Assembly (NCBI GenBank): GCA_934643825.1
Contig: CAKUCW010000037.1
Location: 1 to 26,019 of the forward strand
Origin: an uncultured Clostridia bacterium
Lineage (GTDB): Bacteria; Bacillota; Clostridia; Christensenellales; Aristaeellaceae
Reading direction: 5' to 3'
DNA: 26,019 bases
Under the pieces are notes generated by a model, which saw nothing but the letters and a program-made list of their open reading frames with translations, had not been told where the DNA came from and searched no databases. Of the stretch, positions 14,448 through 21,804 are shown piece after piece (positions within the stretch are counted from its first letter, which is position 1; each line of letters opens with the position of its first letter). The position numbers and the translations under genes are program-made.

Positions 14448-16376
14448 ATGATTTCCATCGCATATCTGCTTTTGTATATGGCTGCCGGCGTGCAGATGAT
14501 TCGTTTTTTGCTGCCGCGCAAAAGTCCGCTTGTGCGGGGATGGCTGGGCGCGGCGCTGGGCATGCTGCTTGAAATGCAGCTCCCAGCGCTTTTTGCATGG
14601 CTTTTCGGCTTTACGATTCAGGCGCATATCGCCGCTGTCGCTGCTCTGGCGGCGATTCTGAAGGCGTGCCGTTATTTGCGAGATAATCGTTCGCCTGCCG
14701 CGCTGACGGCGGAAGATAAGCGTCAGGCGGCGGTGATGGCGGCGGTCTGCATTCCGCTGACCGCGCTGTCGGCGTATCTGCAATATACGCATATGCTGAT
14801 GCCCGCGTCCGACGGCTCGTACTGGTGCGGACAATCCACCTACGGCGACCTGTGCATGCATCTGGCGTTTATCACATCGATGAAGGATATGAGCTTTCCG
14901 CCGACGTATAACCTGCTGGCGGGGACGGCGCTTTCCTATCCGTATCTGACGGATTCGCTCAGCACGACGTTTTATATGCTCGGCATGCCGCTCAATCTGG
15001 CGCTTGTCGTGCCGGGAACGCTGCTGATGGCGTTGACCTATGCGGGCTACATGCTTCTGGCTCAGCAGATTCTCGGCGAAAGGCACAAGGCGGTCGCCGT
15101 CGCGGCATTGCTGTTCTTCTTTAACGGCGGGTTGGGCTTTTTGTATGACTTTGATTTGGCGTTTACCGACCACTTTGCCCGCGTGAAGGAAATCTTCACC
15201 GGCTATTATAAGACACCCGCCAATCAGCCGGATTTCAACCTGCGCTTTTCCAATGTCATTGCCGACCTGATGATTCCGCAGCGGGCGTTGATGGGCGGTT
15301 GGGCGATGGGCATTCCGGCGTTGTATCTGCTGATTTCATCTTCCCGCGAAAAATCCATGCGGCAGACGGTGCTGCTCGCGCTGTGGGCGGGTGCGCTTCC
15401 GCTGGTGCATACCCATACCTTCCTCGCGCTGGGGCTGTTTTCGGGCGGCTATATCCTCGGCAGGCTCATCGTTCAAAAGGAGGGGCGTTCGGGCATCCTG
15501 ATTCGCGCGGGCATCTATTTGGGCATCGTGCTGGCGCTCGCCCTGCCGCAGGTGCTGGGCAACGCGGTGCGGCAGACGCTGGAGGGCGGTTCTCTGCGCT
15601 TCCAGTTCAACTGGGTCAACAACAGCGGCGGACGCGGCTTCAAGGACGGGTATTTCTGGTTCTGGGTGAAGAACGCGGGTCTGCCGTTCATCCTCGTCGT
15701 CTGCGCCTGCCTGAACGCAGGGCGGCACGGGCATCTGGATCTCGTGCTGGGCATGACGGCGATCTACGCCGTCGCGGAGACGATCCTCTTCCAGCCGAAT
15801 GAATACGACAACAACAAGCTGTTTTACATCTGGTTCATGTTCGCGATGATTCTCGCCGCGGATTACGGCTCGATTCTCATGCAGCGGCTGGCGGGTCTTC
15901 GCGGACGCGGACTGCTGTGCGGCTTGTTCATCTGGGCGAGCGTGTTTTCCGGTGCGCTGTCCATCGGGCGCGAAGCGGTATCCGGTTATCAGCTCTTTTC
16001 CGCCAACGCGGTCAAAGCAAGCGAATGGATCGAGGAGAATACCGCGCATGACGACGTGTTTTTGACCGGGCAGCAGCATATCAACCCCGTCTGTTCTCTG
16101 GCAGGCAGACAGATCATCTGCGGAAGCGACCTGTATGTGTTTTTCCATGGGCTGGATTACGGTCAGCAGTCTGCGGACTGCAGGCGTTTCTTTGAGGATC
16201 CGGCGCATAACGGAGATGTGCTGGAAACCTACGATGTGCATTATATTTACGTCAGCGATTACGAACGTGCGGAATTCGACGTGGATACGGAAACGCTCGA
16301 AGCGACGTATCCCATCGTCTATGAGAACCGGGATGTGCGCATTTATGACGCGAAGGGGCAGGTGGATGCGCCGTGA
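14448..16376 (+). CDS. Polytopic membrane protein, GT-C glycosyltransferase-like
   Basis: A 642-aa protein with roughly a dozen membrane helices through residue 515 and a soluble C-terminal domain of about 125 residues. Features resembling lipid-linked GT-C glycosyltransferases are an acidic motif in the first large external loop (TYGDLCMHLAF, D134), SYPYLTDS near 163, an HTHTF motif, and FQPNEYDNNKLFYIWFM late in the membrane part. Such enzymes use polyprenyl-phosphate sugars outside the membrane; the acceptor here is unknown. The C-terminal domain (EWIEENTAHDDVFLTGQQHI onward) resembles the external domain of other membrane mannosyltransferases. The start has TGAGG five bases upstream. The end overlaps the next start (GTGA). 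Confidence 0.6.
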   Translation: MISIAYLLLYMAAGVQMIRFLLPRKSPLVRGWLGAALGMLLEMQLPALFAWLFGFTIQAHIAAVAALAAILKACRYLRDNRSPAALTAEDKRQAAVMAAVCIPLTALSAYLQYTHMLMPASDGSYWCGQSTYGDLCMHLAFITSMKDMSFPPTYNLLAGTALSYPYLTDSLSTTFYMLGMPLNLALVVPGTLLMALTYAGYMLLAQQILGERHKAVAVAALLFFFNGGLGFLYDFDLAFTDHFARVKEIFTGYYKTPANQPDFNLRFSNVIADLMIPQRALMGGWAMGIPALYLLISSSREKSMRQTVLLALWAGALPLVHTHTFLALGLFSGGYILGRLIVQKEGRSGILIRAGIYLGIVLALALPQVLGNAVRQTLEGGSLRFQFNWVNNSGGRGFKDGYFWFWVKNAGLPFILVVCACLNAGRHGHLDLVLGMTAIYAVAETILFQPNEYDNNKLFYIWFMFAMILAADYGSILMQRLAGLRGRGLLCGLFIWASVFSGALSIGREAVSGYQLFSANAVKASEWIEENTAHDDVFLTGQQHINPVCSLAGRQIICGSDLYVFFHGLDYGQQSADCRRFFEDPAHNGDVLETYDVHYIYVSDYERAEFDVDTETLEATYPIVYENRDVRIYDAKGQVDAP

Positions 16377-16594
16377 CGGAACGCTTTTTGCGCTATTCGC
16401 TGGAGCGTGAATGCAAAATCTGCGTGGTGATGATGCAGCAGGGGCAGATGAAGAAGCTCAACCTGCGCGTTACGTCCATCGGGGAGGATGGATTTACCGC
16501 CATTCCGGCAGGAAAGAAAAAAGAAGTCCGCATAGACCGGGAGGATGTGCTTACTGCCGCCTATGCACGCGGCGATCAGGGAGAACTGGAATGA
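16373..16594 (+). CDS. 73-aa soluble protein, GTG start, unknown function
   Basis: A small protein, MTERFLRYSLERECKICVVM at the start, with a beta-rich pattern (ICVVMM, LNLRVTSIG, GFTAIPAG, KEVRIDREDVLTA) resembling a small SH3- or Sm-like barrel. Its GTG start overlaps the previous stop and its TGA overlaps the ATG of cca, so it is translated in register with both neighbours, and AGGTGG lies six bases upstream. The double overlap makes it very likely real. I know no function; the basic, RNA-binding-like character next to cca is suggestive only. Confidence 0.7.
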   Translation: MTERFLRYSLERECKICVVMMQQGQMKKLNLRVTSIGEDGFTAIPAGKKKEVRIDREDVLTAAYARGDQGELE

Positions 16595-17952
16595 CAAAAC
16601 AAGGGAAACTGATACACGAGATCGCCCTGCGGGCAAAGGAGATGGGCGGACGGGCGATGCTGGTCGGCGGCTGTGTCCGCGACGGGCTGCTGGGCATACC
16701 GAGCACGGATATCGACTGCGAGGTTTACGGGCTTGCGCCCGACGCCCTGTGCGCATTGGCGGCTCGGTTCGGCGATGTGGATGACAGCGGCGAACGATAC
16801 GGCATCTTTGCGCTTCGCGGCGCGGGCATCGACCTTGCCGTGCCGAGAACGGAGAGGCGGACGGGACCGCATCACGGGGATTTTGAGGTGCTGCCCGATC
16901 CGACGCTGTCCTTTGAAAAGGCGGCTGCCCGACGGGACTTTACCGTCAACGCGATTCTGCGCGACGCGCTGACCGGGGAAATCGTCGATCCGTTCGGCGG
17001 TCAGGCGGATTTGAAGAACCGTATTCTGCGTGCCGTTCCGGGTGAGGGTTTTGAGGAAGACCCGCTTCGTGTTCTGCGCGGGGCGCAATTCGCCGCACGC
17101 TATGCCCTGACGGTGGACGAGGCGACGATGGAGAAGATGCGCCGCATGCCGACGGATGCGCTTTCGCCCGCACGCGTGATGAGCGAAACGAAAAAGGCGC
17201 TCATGCAGAGCGCCCGTCCGGAAATCTATTTTGATATTCTGCGACGCGCCGGGGCGCTGGAGGTCTGGTTTAAGGAATTGGCGGCGCTCATCGGCGTGCA
17301 GCAAAATCCGAAATACCATCCCGAAGGCGATGCCTATGTGCATACGATGTTCGTGCTGCGTGCGGCGGCGGAGATGAAGAATGCGGCACAAAAGCCGCTT
17401 CACCTGATGTTTGCCGCGCTTGTCCATGACCTCGGAAAGGCGGTCACGACGACGCAGGATCAAAACGGCGATTACCACTCCTATGAACACGAGGTTGCAG
17501 GCGTGCCGATCCTGTATACCATGCTGACCCGCATCGGCGCGGGAAAGGATCTGCTTGCGTATTGCGCCAACATGTGCCGCCTGCACATGCGCACGCACAC
17601 CTGTTTCTATAACCATTCAAGAGAAGGGCGAACCAACCTGCTCTTTGACGAATCTGTCTGTCCGCATGATCTGGTTCTGCTCGCGGTCTGCGATGCGATG
17701 GGAAAGGGCGGGCGCACAGAAAAGAGCGACGAGGAAGAGCGTTTTCTGACGGAGCGGCTTGCGGTTTATGAAAAAGCGCTGTCCATGCCGATGCCGAGCG
17801 GCGATATGCTCATCGCACGCGGCATGAAGCCGGGCAGGGGCATGGCGCAGGCGCTGAATGAAGCGCGGCGGCTGATGCTCTGCGGCGCAAAGCTGGAGGA
17901 CGCGCTCAGCCAGACCGTCATTAAATTTGGAAAAGAGAACAGCCATGAATGA
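16591..17952 (+). CDS. cca: CCA tRNA nucleotidyltransferase with HD domain
   Basis: A 453-aa class II nucleotidyltransferase that adds or repairs the 3' CCA of tRNAs. The head domain has GGCVRD (26–31) and the metal-binding D40-I-D42, then RRDFTVNAI near 114–122 and the neck motif EDPLRVLRGAQFAARY (156–171). A C-terminal HD phosphohydrolase domain follows with His251 and HD279–280 (ALVHDLGKA), as in enterobacterial Cca. Related enzymes in Clostridia can be poly(A) polymerase or split A- or CC-adding enzymes, so CCA specificity is not certain. The ATG at 16591 overlaps the previous stop, with AGGGAG upstream. It overlaps the next gene by eight bases. Confidence 0.88.
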   Translation: MTKQGKLIHEIALRAKEMGGRAMLVGGCVRDGLLGIPSTDIDCEVYGLAPDALCALAARFGDVDDSGERYGIFALRGAGIDLAVPRTERRTGPHHGDFEVLPDPTLSFEKAAARRDFTVNAILRDALTGEIVDPFGGQADLKNRILRAVPGEGFEEDPLRVLRGAQFAARYALTVDEATMEKMRRMPTDALSPARVMSETKKALMQSARPEIYFDILRRAGALEVWFKELAALIGVQQNPKYHPEGDAYVHTMFVLRAAAEMKNAAQKPLHLMFAALVHDLGKAVTTTQDQNGDYHSYEHEVAGVPILYTMLTRIGAGKDLLAYCANMCRLHMRTHTCFYNHSREGRTNLLFDESVCPHDLVLLAVCDAMGKGGRTEKSDEEERFLTERLAVYEKALSMPMPSGDMLIARGMKPGRGMAQALNEARRLMLCGAKLEDALSQTVIKFGKENSHE

Positions 17953-18589
17953 TTTTAATGCAATCTTTCAATTCTGCGAAGCGCTCGGCACGGCGGCTTT
18001 CGCCGTTTCCGGCGCGATGGTTGCCATTGACAAGGGAACAGACATCTTCGGCGTTCTGCTGATGGCGGTGTTTACGGCGTTGGGCGGAGGAACGCTCCGC
18101 GATGTGCTGATCGGTCACTTCCCGCCGCGGATGTTCACCAACTTCCATTATGTGCTGCTCTCCTGTATCTGCGCGGTGACGGTTTTCATCATTGCGCGGA
18201 TCTTTAAGGAACGCTACATCGAGCGGGAGCGGCTGATCGAACAGGTCAACAATGTGTTTGACGCGATTGGTCTGGGCATATTCGCCGTTTCCGGCGCACG
18301 CATCGGCATGGAAGCCGGTTTTGCGGACAACATATTCCTGACCACGTTTCTGGGAACGACCACGGCGATCGGCGGCGGCATGCTGCGCGACGTGCTGCTT
18401 CAGGAGATGCCGTTCGTGCTGAAAAAGCGCGTGTATGCCGTTGCAGCCATTGTCGGCGCACTGGGTTATGCGCTGCTGATGAGAATGGGCATGAACAGCG
18501 TGATGGCGTATGCGCTGGGCATGATGGCGACAATCGCCGTGCGCATTCTGGCGACGGTGTTCAGATGGAATCTGCCGAAGGCGATTTGA
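17945..18589 (+). CDS. TRIC-type / UPF0126 membrane protein
   Basis: A 214-aa protein with seven predicted helices built from two similar halves: FAVSGAMVAIDKGTDIFGVL with ALGGGTLRDVLIG, and FAVSGARIGMEAG with AIGGGMLRDVLLQ. This duplicated glycine-rich pattern defines the UPF0126/TRIC family; members are proposed cation channels, and some are implicated in amino-acid (glycine) uptake. I chose the ATG at 17945; a TTG at 17927 in the same frame would add six residues. The start overlaps the cca stop by eight bases. Last gene of the operon, with an intrinsic terminator right after. The transported substrate cannot be told from sequence. Confidence 0.88.
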   Translation: MNDFNAIFQFCEALGTAAFAVSGAMVAIDKGTDIFGVLLMAVFTALGGGTLRDVLIGHFPPRMFTNFHYVLLSCICAVTVFIIARIFKERYIERERLIEQVNNVFDAIGLGIFAVSGARIGMEAGFADNIFLTTFLGTTTAIGGGMLRDVLLQEMPFVLKKRVYAVAAIVGALGYALLMRMGMNSVMAYALGMMATIAVRILATVFRWNLPKAI

Positions 18590-18603
18590 GCGCTCCCTAT
18601 ATA

Positions 18604-18639
18604 TAAAAAATCGGACTGCCGAAGCAGCCCGATTTTTTT
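18604..18639 (+). terminator. Intrinsic terminator of the long operon, bidirectional
   Basis: AAAAAATCGG-A-CTGC pairs with GCAG-C-CCGATTTTTTT around a CGAA tetraloop. Located 15 bases after the UPF0126 stop. The A-run before it lets it also stop minus-strand transcripts. Confidence 0.9.
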
Positions 18640-18727
18640 AACGTATAGCAAATTGCGTAAAATCGCCCGCGTGAGCAAAACCTGAAGGCTTTGCAGACTG
18701 TGGCTGATATGCGGGCGGGTTTAATCC
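18631..18727 (+). repeat. Dispersed repeat R2, copy B
   Basis: Inverted counterpart of 5066–5162. The core 18650–18676 is identical over 27 bases, with strong similarity back to the T-run of the preceding terminator and weaker similarity to about 18727. Unlike copy A it is not followed by R1 but by DnaA boxes. Confidence 0.75.
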
Positions 18728-18751
18728 ACGCGTGTGGACGTTATGAAGGAT

Positions 18752-18783
18752 TTATCCACCAAAATCGGCTTTTCTGTGGATAA
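18752..18783. promoter_or_regulatory. DnaA-box pair downstream of the long operon
   Basis: TTATCCACC (18752–18760, one mismatch) and a perfect reversed box TGTGGATAA (18775–18783), ending one base before the stop codon of the small minus-strand gene. Confidence 0.55.
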
Positions 18784-18784
18784 A

Positions 18785-19081
18785 TCAGCTTTCAGAGGTT
18801 TCACCGACAGAGGACGCATGCTCGTGCGAACGATGGCGCGAACCCTTGAAGTGGTGAATGGTGCGGAAGCTCTTTTTGAGCTTGAAAGCTTGAATAAAGC
18901 ACAAAACAATCAGCAGCAGCGTGACGATGACCAGTACGTCTGTGCGGGCAAAGCCCTTCAGCGCACAGATGAGCGTGATGATCGCGCTCATCAGGGTAAT
19001 CACAAGCAGACCCAGCGTATTGAGCTTTCGCTGGAGGATAAACGCTTTAAATCGTTTGCGCTTGGACGGTTTTTCATTCAT
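18785..19081 (-). CDS. Small two-helix membrane protein of unknown function
   Basis: A 98-aa protein starting MNEKPSKRKRFKAF, with a basic N-terminus, two membrane helices (about 22–42 and 47–66) and a basic, histidine- and serine-rich C-terminal tail (HHFKGSRHRSHEHASS). The topology places both ends in the cytoplasm. The ATG at 19081 has GGAGG about 13 bases upstream, a little far; longer in-frame starts have no such site. It stands alone between DnaA-box sites, transcribed toward the left. I do not recognise the family. Confidence 0.6.
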   Translation of the reverse strand: MNEKPSKRKRFKAFILQRKLNTLGLLVITLMSAIITLICALKGFARTDVLVIVTLLLIVLCFIQAFKLKKSFRTIHHFKGSRHRSHEHASSVGETSES

Positions 19082-19182
19082 AAGTCTTGATGTTCCTCCC
19101 GGACAGGATTGAATCCGCAGCGGGTGCGGATATATCCATACTATTCGCGCACCCAAAGGAAAACCCCTTTAAATTTGCCGTT

Positions 19183-19202
19183 AAAAAACCGTTAAGCGGT
19201 TT
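19183..19202 (-). terminator. Intrinsic terminator of the M20 hydrolase gene
   Basis: On the minus strand AAACCG (19202–19197) pairs with CGGTTT (19191–19186) and the T-run continues to 19183. The stem is short (six pairs). Located 60 bases after the hydrolase stop. Confidence 0.6.
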
Positions 19203-19238
19203 GAAACAGCCAAGAGGACTGTCGAGAAAGGCGGCTGT

Positions 19239-19247
19239 TTATCCACA
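19239..19247 (+). promoter_or_regulatory. Single perfect DnaA box
   Basis: TTATCCACA, followed four bases later by CTGTGGAC, a partial reversed box. Lies between the M20 hydrolase stop and its terminator. Confidence 0.5.
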
Positions 19248-19261
19248 AAGCTGTGGACGGC

Positions 19262-20434
19262 TCACGCTCTTGCGGCGCGTTCGGCATTGGCAGCCATCCA
19301 TGCGACGCACAGCGGCAGAACGTCCTCATCCACTTTAAACATGCCGTGGTGATGGGCGTAGCAGCAGTCCTTTTCCGGCGCAAGCATGCCGACCTGCACA
19401 AAGCAGCTGGGGGCAATGGCGCGGTAGGCGGCGAAGTCGTCGCCCAGCATGCAGGGAATCTGCGGCTGAATCTTTTCGGGCGGAACCAGCTCGGCGGCGG
19501 TTTCGTTGGCGATCCTGCAGAGAGCTTCATCGTTGACGACTACGCCGGCGATCTCGTTGATGTCGATTTCGGCGGTGCAGCCGTAGGCGGCGCTCACGTC
19601 GGTGATGATGCGTTTGAAATGCTCGATGAGCTGTTTGTGCACATCGTCGTCAAACGCACGCAGCGTGCCTTCCAGAACGGCGTCCTGCGCGATGATGTTG
19701 CAGCGCGTGCCCGCGTGGAACGAGCCGACGGTGACCACGACGCTGTCCATCGGGGAGATGAAGCGGGAAACGATGGTTTGCAGCGACTGCACGACCGCCG
19801 CGCCTGCCGTGATGGCGTCCACGCAGACCTCCGGCGTGGCGCCGTGACCGCCCTTGCCGTGGATGGTGATTTTGAACATATCGGGTTCCGCCCAGATGCC
19901 GCCGGGCGTGGCGTGCAGCGTGCCGGTCGGATACAGGCTCCAGACGTGCAGACCGAAGAACGCGTCCACGTCAGAAACCAATCCGGTGGCGATGACCTCG
20001 TCCGCGCCGTGTTCGCCCTCTTCAGCGGGCTGGAAGATGATTTTGTAGGTGCCGCACAGCTCGTCGCGGTGCGCCTGAAGCAGGCGGGCGACGAATACGC
20101 CGCAGGTGGTGTGCGCGTCATGTCCGCAGCCGTGCATCAAGCCGTCCTGCTCGGATTTATAGGGCACGTCGCAAAGCTCCTGCATTTGCAGCGCGTCGGT
20201 ATCAAAGCGCAGACCGATGGTTTTTCCGGGCTGTGCGCCGCGGATGACGGCGATGGTGATGTTGTCCGCCGGGCAGAGCATGTCGATGCCATGCGCGGCG
20301 AGCTGCTCGCGAATGCGCACATTGGTTCTTTTTTCAAAATGCGAGGGTTCGGGATGGCGATGCAGGTCTTCAAAAAATTCGCGCATCTCGCCTTCGTATG
20401 CCTGGGCTTCCGTCATAAAATTCATAGCGTTCAC
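19262..20434 (-). CDS. M20-family amidohydrolase (N-acyl amino acid / hippurate type)
   Basis: A 390-aa zinc- or manganese-dependent peptidase-like hydrolase of the M20D group, which frees amino acids from N-acyl or similar amides. Motifs: HRHPEPS near 25, LRFDTDALQMQE near 75, the metal site MHGCGHDAHTT (100–110, C103, H105 and D106), catalytic FQPAEE (134–139), H163 in GLHVW, the dimerisation-side HAGTRCNIIAQDAVLEGTLR, and the C-terminal HHHGMF. Compared with common members, LRADMDALP is changed to LRFDTDALQ. The start is GTG at 20434 or ATG at 20425; neither has a clear ribosome binding site. Monocistronic, with its own terminator. Confidence 0.9.
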   Translation of the reverse strand: MNAMNFMTEAQAYEGEMREFFEDLHRHPEPSHFEKRTNVRIREQLAAHGIDMLCPADNITIAVIRGAQPGKTIGLRFDTDALQMQELCDVPYKSEQDGLMHGCGHDAHTTCGVFVARLLQAHRDELCGTYKIIFQPAEEGEHGADEVIATGLVSDVDAFFGLHVWSLYPTGTLHATPGGIWAEPDMFKITIHGKGGHGATPEVCVDAITAGAAVVQSLQTIVSRFISPMDSVVVTVGSFHAGTRCNIIAQDAVLEGTLRAFDDDVHKQLIEHFKRIITDVSAAYGCTAEIDINEIAGVVVNDEALCRIANETAAELVPPEKIQPQIPCMLGDDFAAYRAIAPSCFVQVGMLAPEKDCCYAHHHGMFKVDEDVLPLCVAWMAANAERAARA

Positions 20435-20544
20435 GCTTTCTGTCGAAAATGTAGGGCGGCTGACCGCATCCTTCCTTTTCGCCGTTTTTCGGGGAAATCC
20501 TCTTGACGGGCAACCCTATGCGTAAGCAAATTCAGAATCGGCAT

Positions 20545-20587
20545 AAAACGGGGGAACGCTTGGGGCAAAGCCCTGAGCGTTCCCCGT
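20545..20587 (-). terminator. Intrinsic terminator of the gerA-type operon
   Basis: On the minus strand ACGGGGAACGCT (20587–20576) pairs with AGCGTTCCCCCGT (20560–20548), followed by TTTTA. It starts right after the gerAC stop codon. The inner arms GGGCTTTGCCCC extend the stem. Confidence 0.88.
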
Positions 20588-20588
20588 C

Positions 20589-21797
20589 TTACTGTAAAAT
20601 CTTCAAATGCGTTGCCACGCGAACCTGCGCCTGCGGATAGCGCGTGTCCCAGTCGGAGGATTCCCACGAGGGAATATCCGGATAGGCGCGGACGGCGATG
20701 CGCCCGAAGCCGACCGCGTCGCAGGAAGCAGCCTGAAGCTTTTGCAAAACCGACACGCAGGAGCGTTCGATATCCGCGGCGATCTCGTCGGAGGTGCGTT
20801 TCTGTTCTCCGGCGGTCAGCGTCAGCGCCAGAGAGAGCGAAACGCAGAGCGTGCCGTCCGGTTCAATGTGGCGGCGGGAACGGGTCGCCAGCCGCGTTTT
20901 GTACTGTGCGCCGTCGATGACGGTGATGCGCGTGTCTGATTTGCCCGCCATCAGGCGCAGAAGCCCTGTTTCGCTGCCTGTCAGGATACCTGTCATTCGG
21001 GAGTCGGAAAAGAGCGCGGAACCCATGTATTCGTTGCCTGCCGGCGCGGTTCGCGGCAGATGTCCGGGCAGACGGTCGGTGTCCGATGCGCCCCGCAAAA
21101 CCAGCGTGCTGTCAAAGTCGTTTCCGTCGGCATAGACCGCTGCGGCGTCGATGGTTTGGGATTCCATCGCGGCGATGACGGCGGAGAGGTTTGGCGAGGG
21201 CGGGATGATGTCGATGGATTGAAAATGCTCAAACAGCACCTCGAGATATTTGGAAAGCCGCAGACCGAGTATGGCGTGCTGACGGCGGATGAAATCGCCC
21301 GCGTTCTGCGGCGTAACGACGACGACTGCCTCGCCGTTGGCGCGGTAGATGCTGTGGATCTCGCGGAGGATGGACAGTGTGGCATCCGTTTCGGCAATCG
21401 TTTGGCTGAGGACGATTTCGCGCAGCTGGGAGAGGTTGACCGTGCGCGGCGTCGTTGCGCTCAAAAGCCCCAGCGCACGCAGGCAGCTCGGCGCGGTCGC
21501 ACTCAGCACGATATACCCCGGTTCGCTGTCCTCGACGGCATTGGCGTCTGAAGCGTTTTTTCCGCCCTCTGAGCCGCCGGAGGCGTCGCCTGAGGCATTC
21601 TTCTGACCGGCGGAAGACGCGCTTTCCTGTGTGCCGGAGAGGGCTTTAACGGTGATGGTCAGGTTGCCGTCCGGCGCGGCGTCTACCGCCATGGCGATGA
21701 CGAACAGACAGCTTTCGATTTCCTGCCCGCCCGTGCATCCGCTCAGCGTCAGGCAGAGAAACAGCAGCGATACGAGCAGACTGATGCGCCTTGACAA
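20589..21797 (-). CDS. Ger(x)C-family spore germination lipoprotein
   Basis: A 402-aa GerAC-type lipoprotein, the C subunit of a germinant receptor. The signal peptide ends at the lipobox LSGC with Cys21. N-terminal Ger(x)C features follow (IESCLFVIAMAVDAA, then TPRTVNLSQLREIVLSQ, as in the family), and a C-terminal domain lies at 260–400. A serine-, glycine- and alanine-rich insert (about 56–90, with NASGDASGGSEGG) is an unusual flexible linker. The start is a TTG at 21797, with AGGAAGG about 13 bases upstream inside the end of gerAB; no ATG or GTG fits the frame. Third gene of the operon; sporulation-stage control is expected from the family, but no promoter could be read. Confidence 0.88.
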   Translation of the reverse strand: MSRRISLLVSLLFLCLTLSGCTGGQEIESCLFVIAMAVDAAPDGNLTITVKALSGTQESASSAGQKNASGDASGGSEGGKNASDANAVEDSEPGYIVLSATAPSCLRALGLLSATTPRTVNLSQLREIVLSQTIAETDATLSILREIHSIYRANGEAVVVVTPQNAGDFIRRQHAILGLRLSKYLEVLFEHFQSIDIIPPSPNLSAVIAAMESQTIDAAAVYADGNDFDSTLVLRGASDTDRLPGHLPRTAPAGNEYMGSALFSDSRMTGILTGSETGLLRLMAGKSDTRITVIDGAQYKTRLATRSRRHIEPDGTLCVSLSLALTLTAGEQKRTSDEIAADIERSCVSVLQKLQAASCDAVGFGRIAVRAYPDIPSWESSDWDTRYPQAQVRVATHLKILQ

Positions 21798-21804
21798 GGC
21801 TGTT

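Noticed and set aside
13164..15173. 669-codon minus-strand open frame
   Set aside because: Antisense to four well-supported genes; arginine- and glutamine-rich composition typical of a shadow frame in GC-rich DNA.
19253..20506. 417-codon + strand open frame
   Set aside because: Antisense to the M20 hydrolase, whose metal-site motifs are intact.
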